A stretch of 64,000 bases of DNA from Streptomyces griseiscabiei (GCF_020010925.1 NZ_JAGJBZ010000001.1:3947001-4011000); one strand, 5' to 3'. Counted from the stretch's first letter, positions 1 through 8,622 are shown. Translations and numbers: made by a program. The notes: generated from the letters alone by a model not told the origin.

Positions 1-932
1 GGCTTCGCTCGACCGGGGGGACCCCCATCGTCCGGGGCGGCGGGGAGGGTGCGCAGGACGCCGGTGCCGTGGGCGAGCATCAGGTCGGCGGCGGCCATGC
101 CGGTGAGGAGGGAGATCTGGGCGTTCCAGCCCTCGGCGGGGAGCGGGGCGCGGTAGGTCAGCTCGTAGGTGCCACCCGCGTCGCCGGTGCCGCCCGCCTC
201 GCCGGTGTCTTCGGTGTCGCCGGTGTCGTGGGCGTCGTCGGCGTGCTCGGTGATCTCCTGCTCGGGGACGGTGAGGGAGATGCCGCCGCGTTCGACCTCC
301 AGGCGCTCGCGCAGCCGCCCGATCTCCTTCAGCAGGGCGAGAGGTTCCTCGGCGGTGCCCGCGTCGATCTCCTTCTGTACGCCCGCGTAGTCCAGCTTGG
401 CGCGGCTGCGGACCAGGGCCCGGCGGACGTCGACGCGCTCGGTACGGCCGTCCGCGTCCAGGTCCAGCGTCCACAGGACCGCCGGGCGGGTGTGGGCCGG
501 GAGGAGGCTGGCGGCGCCCTCGGAGAGGCAGGCCGGGTGGAGGGGGACCTTGCCGTCGGGGAAGTAGAGGGTCGTCACCCGGCGGTGGGCCTCGGTGTCC
601 AGGGCGCTGCCGGGGGTGACGAAGGCGGCGACGTCGGCGATGGCGTACCGGACGCGGTAGCCGCCGGGGCCCGCGCCCGAGCCCCGGCCCGGCCGCCGCG
701 AGAGATGCATCGCCTGGTCGAGGTCGGTGGAGGTGGGCGGGTCGATGGTGAAGAGAGGGATGTCCGTGGCGTCGTACGACGGAAGGCGCGGGGACTTCGC
801 GGCGTGCTCCGCCTCGACGAGGACCTGGAGGGGGAAGGCGCCCGGCACGTCGAGTTCCGTGCGCAGCGCGCGCAGGGCCGCCCGCAGGGGAGCCTCGGCG
901 GCGCCCGTGACATGGAGGTGGCGGCGGGGCAT
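1..932 (-). CDS. RNB-domain ribonuclease (RNase II family), 3' end outside window
   Basis: Reading leftward from an ATG at 932, the frame stays open to the window edge (310 codons), so the C-terminus is missing. The RNase II signature IDPPTSTDLDQAMHL near residues 60-75 carries the aspartates that bind catalytic Mg2+. It is followed by RNB-like sequence (YRVRYAIADVAAFV, FPDGKVPLHPACLSEGAASL). RNB enzymes degrade RNA processively 3' to 5'. An acidic low-complexity stretch rich in D, T and G near residues 225-250 is an insertion. No OB-fold cold-shock domain precedes the RNB part, as in short actinobacterial RNB proteins. It is divergent from yaaA. Confidence 0.9.
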   Translation of the reverse strand, partial: MPRRHLHVTGAAEAPLRAALRALRTELDVPGAFPLQVLVEAEHAAKSPRLPSYDATDIPLFTIDPPTSTDLDQAMHLSRRPGRGSGAGPGGYRVRYAIADVAAFVTPGSALDTEAHRRVTTLYFPDGKVPLHPACLSEGAASLLPAHTRPAVLWTLDLDADGRTERVDVRRALVRSRAKLDYAGVQKEIDAGTAEEPLALLKEIGRLRERLEVERGGISLTVPEQEITEHADDAHDTGDTEDTGEAGGTGDAGGTYELTYRAPLPAEGWNAQISLLTGMAAADLMLAHGTGVLRTLPAAPDDGGPPGRAK

Positions 933-1097
933 GGGTCGAGCGTAGGGCGGGGCGGGCGGCGTGGCATGTCGGGCGGCGCCCCGGCGTCACCCGGCGTCAT
1001 CCCGGCCTCGCCCCGGCGTTTCGGAAGCCCGCCTTCCCACCCGTACGCTGTCGCGGAGCCCCGAACCCCCGATTCCCCCCGAGAGCAAGGAGTGACC

Positions 1098-1904
1098 GTG
1101 CTCGTCCTGTTGCCGCCGTCCGAAGGCAAGGCCCCCTCCTCGGGCGGGGCTCCGCTGAAGCTGGAGGGGTTGTCGCTGCCGGCGCTCACGGGGGCGCGGG
1201 AGGCGGTGATCGGGGAGTTGGTGGAGCTGTGCGCCGGGGACGAGGACAAGGCGCGTGAGGTGCTCGGGCTGAGCGAGGGGCTGCGCGGCGAGGTCGCCAA
1301 GAACGCCGAGCTGCTGGCGGCGGGCACCCGTCCGGCCGGGCAGGTCTACACGGGCGTGCTGTACGACGCGCTCGACCTCGCCGGGCTGGAGACCGCCGCC
1401 AAGCAGCGCGCGGCGCGTCAGCTGCTGGTCTTCTCGGGGCTGTGGGGCGCGGTCCGGGTGACGGACCGTATCCCCTCCTACCGTTGCTCGATGGGCGTCA
1501 GGCTGCCCGGCATCGGCGCGCTCGGCACGCACTGGCGTACGCCGATGGCGTCGGCGCTTCCCGAGGCCGCCGGGGACGGGCTGGTCCTCGACCTGCGGTC
1601 CTCCGCGTACACGGCCGCGTGGAAGCCGAAGGGCGAGGTGGCCGGGCGGACCGCGACCGTACGGGTGCTGCACGCGCCCACCCGGAAGGTCGTCAGCCAC
1701 TTCAACAAGGCGACCAAGGGCCGCATCGTACGGAGCCTGCTGTCGGCCGGGATCGCGCCCACGGGCCCGGCGGAGCTGGTGGAGGCGCTGCGGGACCTCG
1801 GGTATGTGGTGGAGGTGGAGCCTCCGGCCGGGACCGGGGTCGGCGCCCGGACCGGGGCCGGGAAGGCGTGGGCGCTGGATGTGCTGGTGGACGAGGTGCA
1901 CTGA
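1098..1904 (+). CDS. yaaA: Peroxide stress protein YaaA
   Basis: The 268-aa product starts MLVLLPPSEGK, the diagnostic N-terminus of the YaaA/DUF328 family, and continues with KNAELLAAGTRPAGQVYTGVLYDAL and the late HFNKATKGRIVR block. In Escherichia coli YaaA lowers free iron during H2O2 stress and binds DNA; the fold is a helix-hairpin-helix. GTG 1098 was chosen because AAGGAG at 1087-1092 is 5 nt upstream; GTG 1092 overlaps that ribosome site. The frame is open far upstream, but that part is the antisense of the RNB gene. It is a lone gene followed by an inverted repeat. Confidence 0.9.
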   Translation: MLVLLPPSEGKAPSSGGAPLKLEGLSLPALTGAREAVIGELVELCAGDEDKAREVLGLSEGLRGEVAKNAELLAAGTRPAGQVYTGVLYDALDLAGLETAAKQRAARQLLVFSGLWGAVRVTDRIPSYRCSMGVRLPGIGALGTHWRTPMASALPEAAGDGLVLDLRSSAYTAAWKPKGEVAGRTATVRVLHAPTRKVVSHFNKATKGRIVRSLLSAGIAPTGPAELVEALRDLGYVVEVEPPAGTGVGARTGAGKAWALDVLVDEVH

Positions 1905-1934
1905 GCCTCGCCCTCTTCACCTTCCGTCGCGTTG

Positions 1935-1964
1935 CAGCATGCGCAACGCTCGTTGTGCATGCTG
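1935..1964. promoter_or_regulatory. 13-bp inverted repeat between yaaA and eda (operator or terminator)
   Basis: Arms cagcatgcgcaac and gttgtgcatgctg (one mismatch) are separated by 4 nt. The repeat ends 24 nt before the eda ATG. It is only moderately GC-rich in a very GC-rich genome and is followed by TTTCG. The position fits an operator over the eda promoter (sugar-acid regulators of the IclR or GntR type commonly use such palindromes) but also a yaaA terminator. Confidence 0.55.
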
Positions 1965-1987
1965 TTTCGCCCGGGCAGGATGACGCC

Positions 1988-2650
1988 ATGCCCTCATCCC
2001 TGCCCGCGTCCTCACGCGACTCCGTCCTCGACCTCGCGCCCGTCCTGCCCGTGGTCGTCGTCGACGACCCCGCCGACGCCGTCCCGCTCGCGCGGGCGCT
2101 GGTCGCGGGTGGGCTGCCGGCGATCGAGGTGACGCTGCGGACGCCGGGCGCGCTGGACGCCGTACGGGCGATCGCGGCGGAGGTACCGGACGCGGTGGTC
2201 GGGGTGGGGACCGTCATCACCCCGGCGCAGGTCGCGGAGGCCGTCGCGGCGGGTGGGCGTTTCCTGGTCAGTCCGGGCTGGACGGACGTACTGCTGGAGG
2301 CGATGCGGGCGTCCGGGGTGCCGTTCCTGCCGGGGGTGTCGACGGCCTCGGAGGTCGTGGCGCTGCTCGAACGCGGGGTGCGGGAGATGAAGTTCTTCCC
2401 GGCGGAGGCGGCGGGCGGGACGGCGTATCTGAAGTCGCTCGCCGGGCCGTTGCCGCAGGCGCGCTTCTGCCCGACCGGCGGGGTCGGGCCGGGCAACGCG
2501 CCGGAGTATCTGGCCCTGCCCAACGTCGGCTGTGTGGGCGGTACTTGGATGCTGCCGGCCGATGCGCTCGCAGCGCGGGACTGGGGGCGGATCGAGGGGC
2601 TGGCACGGGCGGCGGCGGGGCTGCGGGAGCCCCGTTCAGCGCAGGTGTGA
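1988..2650 (+). CDS. eda: KDPG/KHG aldolase (2-dehydro-3-deoxy-phosphogluconate aldolase)
   Basis: 220 aa, the normal length for this class I aldolase, which splits 2-keto-3-deoxy-6-phosphogluconate into pyruvate and glyceraldehyde 3-phosphate. The IEVTLRT block (catalytic Glu) and the Schiff-base lysine in MKFFPAEAAGG (about residue 134) are intact, as is the phosphate-binding CPTGGVGPGNAPEYL. The ATG follows GGCAGGATGACGCC. No edd or sugar-acid kinase lies beside it, so its substrate source is not given by context. Its last 15 nt overlap the convergent RNase H gene. Confidence 0.95.
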   Translation: MPSSLPASSRDSVLDLAPVLPVVVVDDPADAVPLARALVAGGLPAIEVTLRTPGALDAVRAIAAEVPDAVVGVGTVITPAQVAEAVAAGGRFLVSPGWTDVLLEAMRASGVPFLPGVSTASEVVALLERGVREMKFFPAEAAGGTAYLKSLAGPLPQARFCPTGGVGPGNAPEYLALPNVGCVGGTWMLPADALAARDWGRIEGLARAAAGLREPRSAQV

Positions 2651-3982
2651 GGTGTCGTTGAGGAGGCGGAGGGTCGCGTTGCCGTCCGCGTAGTAGGCCA
2701 GGGCCGACAGGGAGGCCGCCGAGACTTCCATGCGGAACAGGGATTCCGCGGGTGCGCCGAGGGCCAGGCGTACGAGGGTCTTGATCGGTGTGACGTGGGT
2801 GACGAGCAGGACCGTGCGGCCCCGGTGTGCGGCGACCAGTTCGTCCCGGGTGGCGGCGACGCGGTGGGCCACGGCCTCGAAGCTCTCGCCGCCGCCGGTG
2901 GGTTCGGCGTCCGGGGAGGACAGCCAGGCGTTCATGTCGTCCGGGTGGCGCTCCCGCACCTCGCCGAAGCTCAGCCCCTCCCACGCGCCGAAGTCCGTCT
3001 CCCGCAGCCCGTCCTCGACGGCCACCTTCAGGCCCAGCCGGGCCGCGACGATCCCGGCCGTCTCCCGGCAGCGGGCCAGCGGCGACGACACGACCTCCTG
3101 GATCGTGCCGCGGGCCGCGAGCGCGGCGGCGACCCGTTCCGCCTGGTACCGGCCGACGTCGGAGAGGGACGGATCCGAGCCCCCGCTCCCCGAGAACCGC
3201 TTCTGGGGGGTGAGGGGGGTCTCGCCGTGGCGCAGCAGTACGAAGGTGGCGGGGGTGCCGAGGTCGGGGGCGGCGGAGGCGACGTTCGCCGCGGCACGGA
3301 GGTCGGCGGCGGCCTTGGCACCGGGGATCGGGGCGCGGCGGCCAGGGGACGAGGGGGCTGCGGTGTCCGCCGGAGGCGGTGCCTCCGCTCCCGAACCGCT
3401 ATCGATCCCGGTCCCGTTCCCCCTGCGGGCTCCGGCTGCGGACAGCGCCGCGCGGGCCTTGGCCGCGCCTGCCGTCGCGTCGCCCGGGGGGCCCGACGGC
3501 TCGGGCGCGGCGGCGGACCGGGCCGCGCGGGTGTCCAGGTCCGCCGTGGACGCGGCGGGTGACCACCGCTCGCCCCGCTTGCCCGCGTCCATCGCCTCGT
3601 TGGCGAGGCGGTCGGCGTGCTTGTTCTGGTCGCGCGGCATCCACTCGTACGTCACACGGCCGGGCGGGAAGACCCGCGCGGCCTCGGCGGCCAGCGGCTT
3701 CATGTCGGGATGCTTGATCTTCCAGCGGCCCGACATCTGCTCGACGACGAGCTTGGAGTCCATCCGGACCCGGACGGAGGCCGCGGGGTCCAGCTCGTAC
3801 GCCGCCTTCAGACCCGCGATGAGGCCGCGGTACTCGGCGACGTTGTTCGTGGCGACCCCGAGGTACTCGGCGGCCTCCACCAGCGTCTCGCCCGTCACCG
3901 CGTCGAGGACGACCGAGCCGTAGCCCGCGGGCCCCGGGTTGCCCCGGGAACCGCCGTCCGCCTCGACGATGAACTCCCGCAT
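2636..3982 (-). CDS. Bifunctional RNase H / histidine phosphatase
   Basis: 448 aa. Residues 1-135 are an RNase H type I domain with the acidic residues in EADGGSRGNPG, NNVAEYRGL, RMDSKLVVEQ and NKHADRLANEAM. Residues 135-240 are a Pro/Ala/Gly-rich linker. Residues 245-448 are a histidine phosphatase with the RHGE motif in FVLLRHGETPLT and the second histidine in LLVTHVTPIK. The architecture matches mycobacterial Rv2228c, where RNase H activity is coupled to an acid or alpha-ribazole phosphatase-like domain, so a side role in cobalamin synthesis is possible. It is the last gene of a three-gene operon with the zinc-ribbon and Nif3 genes. Confidence 0.93.
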   Translation of the reverse strand: MREFIVEADGGSRGNPGPAGYGSVVLDAVTGETLVEAAEYLGVATNNVAEYRGLIAGLKAAYELDPAASVRVRMDSKLVVEQMSGRWKIKHPDMKPLAAEAARVFPPGRVTYEWMPRDQNKHADRLANEAMDAGKRGERWSPAASTADLDTRAARSAAAPEPSGPPGDATAGAAKARAALSAAGARRGNGTGIDSGSGAEAPPPADTAAPSSPGRRAPIPGAKAAADLRAAANVASAAPDLGTPATFVLLRHGETPLTPQKRFSGSGGSDPSLSDVGRYQAERVAAALAARGTIQEVVSSPLARCRETAGIVAARLGLKVAVEDGLRETDFGAWEGLSFGEVRERHPDDMNAWLSSPDAEPTGGGESFEAVAHRVAATRDELVAAHRGRTVLLVTHVTPIKTLVRLALGAPAESLFRMEVSAASLSALAYYADGNATLRLLNDTSHLR

Positions 3983-4003
3983 GCCGAAAGACCCTTGCCG
4001 CTC

Positions 4004-4747
4004 CTAGAGGCCCGACTCGGACGTACGCACGAGGATCCGGCCGCAGTTCTCGCAGCGGACGACCGTGTCGGGCGTGGCCTTGCGGACGTCGTTGAAGTCG
4101 GTGATCGACAGCTCCTGGCGGCAGCCCTGGCAGGTGCGCTGGTACAGCTTGGCCGCGCCGATGCCGCCCTGCTGGTCGCGCAGCTTGTCGTAGAGCTTGA
4201 GGAGGTCCGCGGGGACGGAGGCCGCGATGACCTCGCGCTCCTTGGTCACCGTCGCCACCTCGCCGTCGATCTCCTCGAACGCGGCCTCCCGGCGGGCGGT
4301 CGCGTCGTCGACCTTCCCCTGCACGGCGCCGACCCGCTCGGTCAGCTCGGCGACCCGCTCCTGGACGGACTCCCGGCGCTCCATGACCTCCAGGACGATG
4401 TCCTCCAGGTCGCCCTGCCGCTTGGCGAGGGAGGCGATCTCGCGCTGGAGGTTCTCCAGGTCCTTCGGGGAGCTGACCGCGCCCGAGTCCAGGCGCTGCT
4501 GGTCACGGACGGCGCGCTGGCGCACCTGGTCCACGTCCTGCTCGGCCTTGGTCTGCTCGCGGGCGGTGTCGCTCTCCTCGGTCTGCGCGGCCACGAGCAG
4601 GTCGCGCAGCTGGGTGTGGTCCTTCGTCAGCGACTCGATCTCGGCGTGCTCGGGCAGCGACCTCCGCCTGTGCGCGAGCTGCTGCAGGCGGACGTCCAGG
4701 CCCTGGACGTCGAGGAGGCGGATCTGGTCGGCGGGCGCGGCGTTCAG
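4004..4747 (-). CDS. Coiled-coil protein with C-terminal C4 zinc ribbon, probable CTG start
   Basis: 247 aa with a long charged coiled coil (about residues 20-170) and a C-terminal zinc ribbon with two CxxC pairs (CQGCRQEL and CENCGR). This is the widespread actinobacterial family lying between Nif3 and RNase H genes; its function is unknown, and a nucleic-acid or chaperone role is only a guess. Homologues start MNAAPADQIRLLDVQ. Here the matching codon is CTG at 4747-4745, which overlaps the Nif3 stop and has GGGAG about 7 nt upstream. No ATG, GTG or TTG is in frame nearby upstream. The next GTG (4594) would remove 51 conserved residues. Confidence 0.85.
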   Translation of the reverse strand: MNAAPADQIRLLDVQGLDVRLQQLAHRRRSLPEHAEIESLTKDHTQLRDLLVAAQTEESDTAREQTKAEQDVDQVRQRAVRDQQRLDSGAVSSPKDLENLQREIASLAKRQGDLEDIVLEVMERRESVQERVAELTERVGAVQGKVDDATARREAAFEEIDGEVATVTKEREVIAASVPADLLKLYDKLRDQQGGIGAAKLYQRTCQGCRQELSITDFNDVRKATPDTVVRCENCGRILVRTSESGL

Positions 4748-5619
4748 TTGGGGGCTCCCAGGGGGTCAGAAACGGTGGCGGACGCCGCGTGGGCGGTCCA
4801 GGGGTCGGTGACCGTCTTGGAGACGTGGACGCGAAGGTCCCAGCCCTCCCGGTCGGAGATCTCGTCGAGCTGGGCTGCGGCCAGCTCGCACCAGGGCCAT
4901 TCGGTGGCCCAGTGCGCCGCGTCGAGCAGCGCGAGAGGTGTGTGGGTGCCTTCCGCGGCCCGGGCCACGGCCTCGGAGGCGGGGTGGTGGCGCAGGTCGG
5001 CGGTGAGGAAGGCGTCGACACCGGCCGCGCGTACGTCGTCGAAGAGGCTGTCGCCGGAGCCGCCGCTGACGGCGACCGTGCGGACGACCGCGTCGGGATC
5101 GCCGGCGACCCGGATGCCCTGCGCGGTGGCGGGCAGTCGCTCGGCGGCGCGCGCGGCCAGGTCGCGCACGGTCAGCGGGTGGTCCAGCTCGCAGACCCGG
5201 CCGAGACCGCGCCGCCCGGTGGGGTCGGCGGGGTCCGGGACGAGGGGGCGTACGACCCTCAGGTCCAGCGCGCCGGCGAGGGCGTCGCTGACGCCCGGGT
5301 CGGCGGTGTCGGCGTTGGTGTGGGCGACGTGCAGCGCGATGTCGTTCTTGATGAGGGTGTGCACGACGCGGCCCTTGAAGGTGGAGGCCGCCACCGTCGT
5401 CGTCCCGCGCAGATAGAGCGGGTGGTGGGTGACCAGCAGGTCGGCGCCCAGCTTCACCGCTTCCTCGACGATCTCCTGGACCGGGTCGACGGCGAACAGG
5501 ACCCGCGCGACCTCCTGGTCCGGGTCGCCGCAGACCGTGCCGACCGCGTCCCACCCCTCGGCCCTCTCGGGCGGCCAGAGGGCGTCGAGCGCGGCGATGA
5601 CTTCAGACAGACGGGGCAC
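4744..5619 (-). CDS. Nif3-like dinuclear metal-centre protein (DUF34/NIF3)
   Basis: About 291 aa. It has PRLSEVIAALDALWPPERAEGWD at the N-terminus, the metal-ligand motif LLVTHHPLY near residue 70, and H/E ligands near the C-terminus (LALLDAAHWATEW). Proteins of this family form toroidal hexamers with two metals per subunit; a GTP cyclohydrolase-like or metal-insertion role has been proposed. GTG 5619 fits the family N-terminus; a TTG at 5625 would add two residues. It heads the operon Nif3, zinc ribbon, RNase H/phosphatase, and its stop overlaps the next start by 4 nt. Confidence 0.9.
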   Translation of the reverse strand: MPRLSEVIAALDALWPPERAEGWDAVGTVCGDPDQEVARVLFAVDPVQEIVEEAVKLGADLLVTHHPLYLRGTTTVAASTFKGRVVHTLIKNDIALHVAHTNADTADPGVSDALAGALDLRVVRPLVPDPADPTGRRGLGRVCELDHPLTVRDLAARAAERLPATAQGIRVAGDPDAVVRTVAVSGGSGDSLFDDVRAAGVDAFLTADLRHHPASEAVARAAEGTHTPLALLDAAHWATEWPWCELAAAQLDEISDREGWDLRVHVSKTVTDPWTAHAASATVSDPLGAPN

Positions 5620-5813
5620 GCACAAAGGCTACCTGCACCGCTCCCGTCCCAGACCGGCCGCGGGTCACTTGACCAGCCGCCCCTCTGCCAGCACATCCGT
5701 CGCCGTTCCCTCAGGCGAATCAGGTGACGAGCACCCTTATGTGTGAAGGGGGTCCAGGTTGTCCCACGTCTGTGCGTACGAAAACTAGCTTCGTCGCCGG
5801 AGGTGATCGAACG

Positions 5814-7097
5814 ATGACGGCCTGTACACCACCCTCACCCATGACGGGCCACGGGCACGAGACGGGACGGGAGGACACGGGACAGGAGAACGACGAGGAC
5901 AGCGGCGGGAGCGGGCGGCTCGCGCCGCCCGGCTGTGTGATCACCGCCGACGGGACGTACGCGGCGCGCCTCGCGCTCGACGGCGAGTCCTGGTTCCCCG
6001 AGCGCTGGACCCTGGACGGCCCCGAGCCGTACGCCGTCCCCCTGCCGGGCAACCAGCCGGAGGAACCCGGCACCGAAGTGCTCCCCATGACCGACGGCCG
6101 GGTGCTGATCCACCGGCTGGCCGCCGAGCGGCATCTGTTCTCCCTCCTCTATCCCACCGGGCCCGGCACCGGCGAACTCCCGCTCGGCGCGGTCGAATGC
6201 GCCGACCCGGCGGCCGAGTTGCGGCTGCTGCCGCCCGCGCCGTGCGGGGAGCGGGCGTACGCCCTCGCCCTGGGCCGGAGCGCCACGACGGTGTGGCTGG
6301 TGGTGGGCGGAACGTTCGGCCCGGAGATGGTGGCGCAGGTGCCGGGACGGTGTTCGGGCGGCGTCTGGCTGGACGGTACGGGCCGGCTGCTCGCCCTGGA
6401 CCAGGAATGGGGCGGCCGGACCAAGTCGGTGGTGGTCGATCTGGAGCAGGGCGGCGCGGTCTCGCCGCTGCTGCAGATCGCGGACGACAGCAACGACCGG
6501 GTGCTGCTCTCCGACCCCGACAGCGGACTGCTCCTGATCCGCTCGGACGCGCCCTCCCCCGGCCACGACCGGCTCGGCTGGGGTGTGTTGGGCAGTACGC
6601 TCCCCGTCCGCTTCCCGGAGTGTCTGCGGGTGCCGGACGGGCACCGGATCACCCCGTTCGCCATCCAGCCGGGCCAGATCCTGACCCCCGAGAGCTGTGC
6701 GGTCGCGCTGCGCGTGGACGGCCCCCGGGGCAGCTGGGTCGGTGTGTGGCGCCCGGCGGCCCGCCGCATCCTCCATCTGCCCGCTCCCGAGGGCTGGTTG
6801 GCGGGGGCCGGGCTGTGGAGCCGGGAGGGCGTGCTGCAACTGCCGTACACCACAGGGGTCGTGCGGTGCGGGGTGGCTCGGGTCGGGGTGCCCTGGGGAG
6901 AGACCTCGGCGGAATCCCCGGAGGAGGTCACGGAGGAGGTCACGGAGGAGAGCGCCGACGGGGCGGCTCCCGGCGGCGGAGTCTCCGACGGGAGCGGCTC
7001 CGGTACGGAACCGTCCGTACCCGCCGTCGCCCGGCCCGTGCCGTTGCAGCAGGCGCCGTTGGAGGGGCGCGTACCGGAGGAGGTGACCGTCGGGTGA
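5814..7097 (+). CDS. Conserved hypothetical protein, possibly beta-propeller-like
   Basis: 427 aa from an ATG with GGAGG about 10 nt upstream. There is no signal peptide or membrane segment. Repeating beta-strand/turn patterns with W and D/G turns (VWLDGTGRLLALDQEWGG, LLSDPDSGLLLIRSD, GVWRPAARRILHLPAPEGW) suggest a WD40-like or propeller fold, which is inference. The last 60 residues are an acidic, low-complexity tail with EEVTEEVTEE. I do not recognise a function. It stands alone, divergent from the Nif3 operon. Confidence 0.75.
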   Translation: MTACTPPSPMTGHGHETGREDTGQENDEDSGGSGRLAPPGCVITADGTYAARLALDGESWFPERWTLDGPEPYAVPLPGNQPEEPGTEVLPMTDGRVLIHRLAAERHLFSLLYPTGPGTGELPLGAVECADPAAELRLLPPAPCGERAYALALGRSATTVWLVVGGTFGPEMVAQVPGRCSGGVWLDGTGRLLALDQEWGGRTKSVVVDLEQGGAVSPLLQIADDSNDRVLLSDPDSGLLLIRSDAPSPGHDRLGWGVLGSTLPVRFPECLRVPDGHRITPFAIQPGQILTPESCAVALRVDGPRGSWVGVWRPAARRILHLPAPEGWLAGAGLWSREGVLQLPYTTGVVRCGVARVGVPWGETSAESPEEVTEEVTEESADGAAPGGGVSDGSGSGTEPSVPAVARPVPLQQAPLEGRVPEEVTVG

Positions 7098-7228
7098 AGC
7101 TGATGTGCGAGCTACGGGCGAAGTGGACGCGGCGCGGGCGACACGCACTCGGGCGGCTTCGGGGCGAGCGGGCCGGACCGTTAAAATCACCCGCCGGTAA
7201 GAAGATCATTCGACGGGGAACACTTCCA

Positions 7229-7393
7229 ATGAGCGACGTGCACACCATCCAGCCGCCCACGGCCAGCCCCCAAGAGGCGGACGGCCACGGCAAACACCGG
7301 GGCCAGATCTCGGCCCACGAAGCCGAGAAGGCGACCCCTCGCGGGCGCCACCGCAAGCCGGCCGAACAGACGGAGCCGACGCCGTCCGCCTGA
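7229..7393 (+). CDS. Small hydrophilic protein (54 aa), unknown function
   Basis: The frame MSDVHTIQPPTASPQEADGH to TEPTPSA has a GGGGAA ribosome-site-like sequence 8-11 nt upstream of the ATG. The product is highly charged, rich in H, K, E and P, with no cysteine, leader motif or hydrophobic segment. Third-position GC is that of neighbouring genes, supporting coding. It is separated from the upstream gene by 131 nt that contain an AT-richer, promoter-like patch (ccgttaaaatcacc), and is followed by a strong terminator. Confidence 0.65.
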   Translation: MSDVHTIQPPTASPQEADGHGKHRGQISAHEAEKATPRGRHRKPAEQTEPTPSA

Positions 7394-7500
7394 ACGGCGG
7401 CACGAGTCCCTCCCGGTCGCCTCTGGAGAAACGTCAATTCGCCACTTCGTCGCTTCATCACTTCGGCGATGCGACACCGGAACCGACCACCACGGCATCC

Positions 7501-7529
7501 GGCCCCGCCCGTCATCGACGGGCGGGGCC
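7501..7529. terminator. Strong hairpin terminator
   Basis: Perfect 13-bp stem (ggccccgcccgtc / gacgggcggggcc) with a 3-nt loop, then gttccgttt. It separates the 54-aa gene from the convergent SDR gene and probably serves both strands. Confidence 0.85.
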
Positions 7530-7577
7530 GTTCCGTTTGACGACCCCGGGGACGAGTTCACCGGGGCGTACGGCCCC

Positions 7578-8588
7578 TTACGAGGCTTCGTCCGCCCCGT
7601 GCCGCAGGCCCAGCACCTCCGCCGCCGCGAACGTCTCGCCCTCCGGGCGGCCCGCGTAGTACGGCGTGAGCAGGCCGTCCAGTTCGTCGTGGGTGAACGC
7701 GTCCTGCTTGGTGTCGAACCTGGCCTGGACACGCGGACGTTCGACGACGGCGACCATGCCGCCGTGGACGACGAGGAGCTGTCCGTTCACCCGGGCGGCG
7801 GCGGGTGAGGCGAGATAGCCGACGAGGGGGGCGACATGCTCGGGGGCGAGGGGGTCGAGGCCGCCGGAGGCGGACTCGCCGAACACGTCCTCGGTCATCC
7901 GGGTCCGGGCCCGCGGGCAGATCACGTTCGCCGTGACGCCGTACTTGGCGAGCGCGAGCGCCGTGGAGGTCGTCAGCCCGACGATGCCGCCCTTCGCCGC
8001 CGCGTAGTTGGGCTGTCCGGCCGAGCCCGCGAGGAAGGCCTCCGACGAGGTGTTCACGATCCGCCCGTACACCGGACCGCCGCCGCCCGCCTTCGCCCGG
8101 TCGCGCCAGTAGGCGGAGGCGAACCGTGTCGTGTTGAAGTGCCCCTTCAGATGCACCCGGAGGACCGCGTCCCACTCCTCCTCCGACATCGAGAAGACCA
8201 TGCGGTCGCGCAGGATTCCCGCGTTGTTGACGAGGATGTCCAGCTTCCCGAACTCCGCGATCGCCAACTCGACCAGTTCTCGCGCCTGTTGGTGATCCGA
8301 CACATCGCCGGTGTGGACGACCGCGCGTCCGCCCGCAGCACGGATCGTGTCCGCCACCTCCTCGGCGGGCCCCGCCGACACCTCGCCGGAACCGTCCCGG
8401 CCCGGCCGTCCGTAGTCGTTCACCACGACGGCCGCGCCCAGCCGGGCCAGCTCCAGCGCCTCGGCCCGGCCGAGTCCGCGCCCCGCGCCGGTCACGATCG
8501 CGGACAGCCCTTCGAGCGGCAGCCCTTGCAACGACTGTCCTTGCAACGGCTGCCCTTGCAACGACTGTCCTTCGAGCGGCGATGTCAT
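7578..8588 (-). CDS. Short-chain dehydrogenase/reductase (Hsd4A-like, lipid/steroid type)
   Basis: 336 aa. Residues 1-28 are a run of five pentads (PLEGQ, SLQGQ, PLQGQ and so on) from a 15-bp tandem repeat. The Rossmann core follows with TGAGRGLGR, the NAG motif (NNAGILRDR) and the SDR triad Ser/Tyr/Lys in NTSSEAFL and PNYAAAKGG. The INDYG and ILRDRMVFSM features resemble the 17-beta-HSD type 4/Hsd4A group that oxidises 3-hydroxyacyl-CoA thioesters. The C-terminal 70 residues extend beyond a standard SDR. It is the third gene of a MaoC, ADH, SDR operon, which supports a beta-oxidation role for sterol side chains or unusual acyl-CoAs. Confidence 0.88.
   Translation of the reverse strand: MTSPLEGQSLQGQPLQGQSLQGLPLEGLSAIVTGAGRGLGRAEALELARLGAAVVVNDYGRPGRDGSGEVSAGPAEEVADTIRAAGGRAVVHTGDVSDHQQARELVELAIAEFGKLDILVNNAGILRDRMVFSMSEEEWDAVLRVHLKGHFNTTRFASAYWRDRAKAGGGGPVYGRIVNTSSEAFLAGSAGQPNYAAAKGGIVGLTTSTALALAKYGVTANVICPRARTRMTEDVFGESASGGLDPLAPEHVAPLVGYLASPAAARVNGQLLVVHGGMVAVVERPRVQARFDTKQDAFTHDELDGLLTPYYAGRPEGETFAAAEVLGLRHGADEAS
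8506..8580 (-). repeat. Five 15-bp tandem repeats in the SDR N-terminus
   Basis: Units such as agcccttgcaacgac, tgtccttgcaacggc and tgcccttgcaacgac repeat in register (8506-8520, 8521-8535, 8536-8550, 8551-8565, 8566-8580) and encode pentads of type P/S-L-Q/E-G-Q/L. Being a multiple of three, copy changes would not shift the frame. Confidence 0.9.
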
Positions 8589-8622
8589 CCCCGAGCCCCT
8601 CTCTCGCGTGCCTTCGCCGTGG

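Noticed and set aside
69..1097. In-frame upstream extension of yaaA by about 340 codons
   Set aside because: It is the antisense of the RNB ribonuclease gene, has no homology, and the family start with AAGGAG lies at 1098.
7229..7393. 54-aa protein as a RiPP precursor
   Set aside because: No modification enzyme, Cys/Ser/Thr-rich core or recognisable leader is present nearby.
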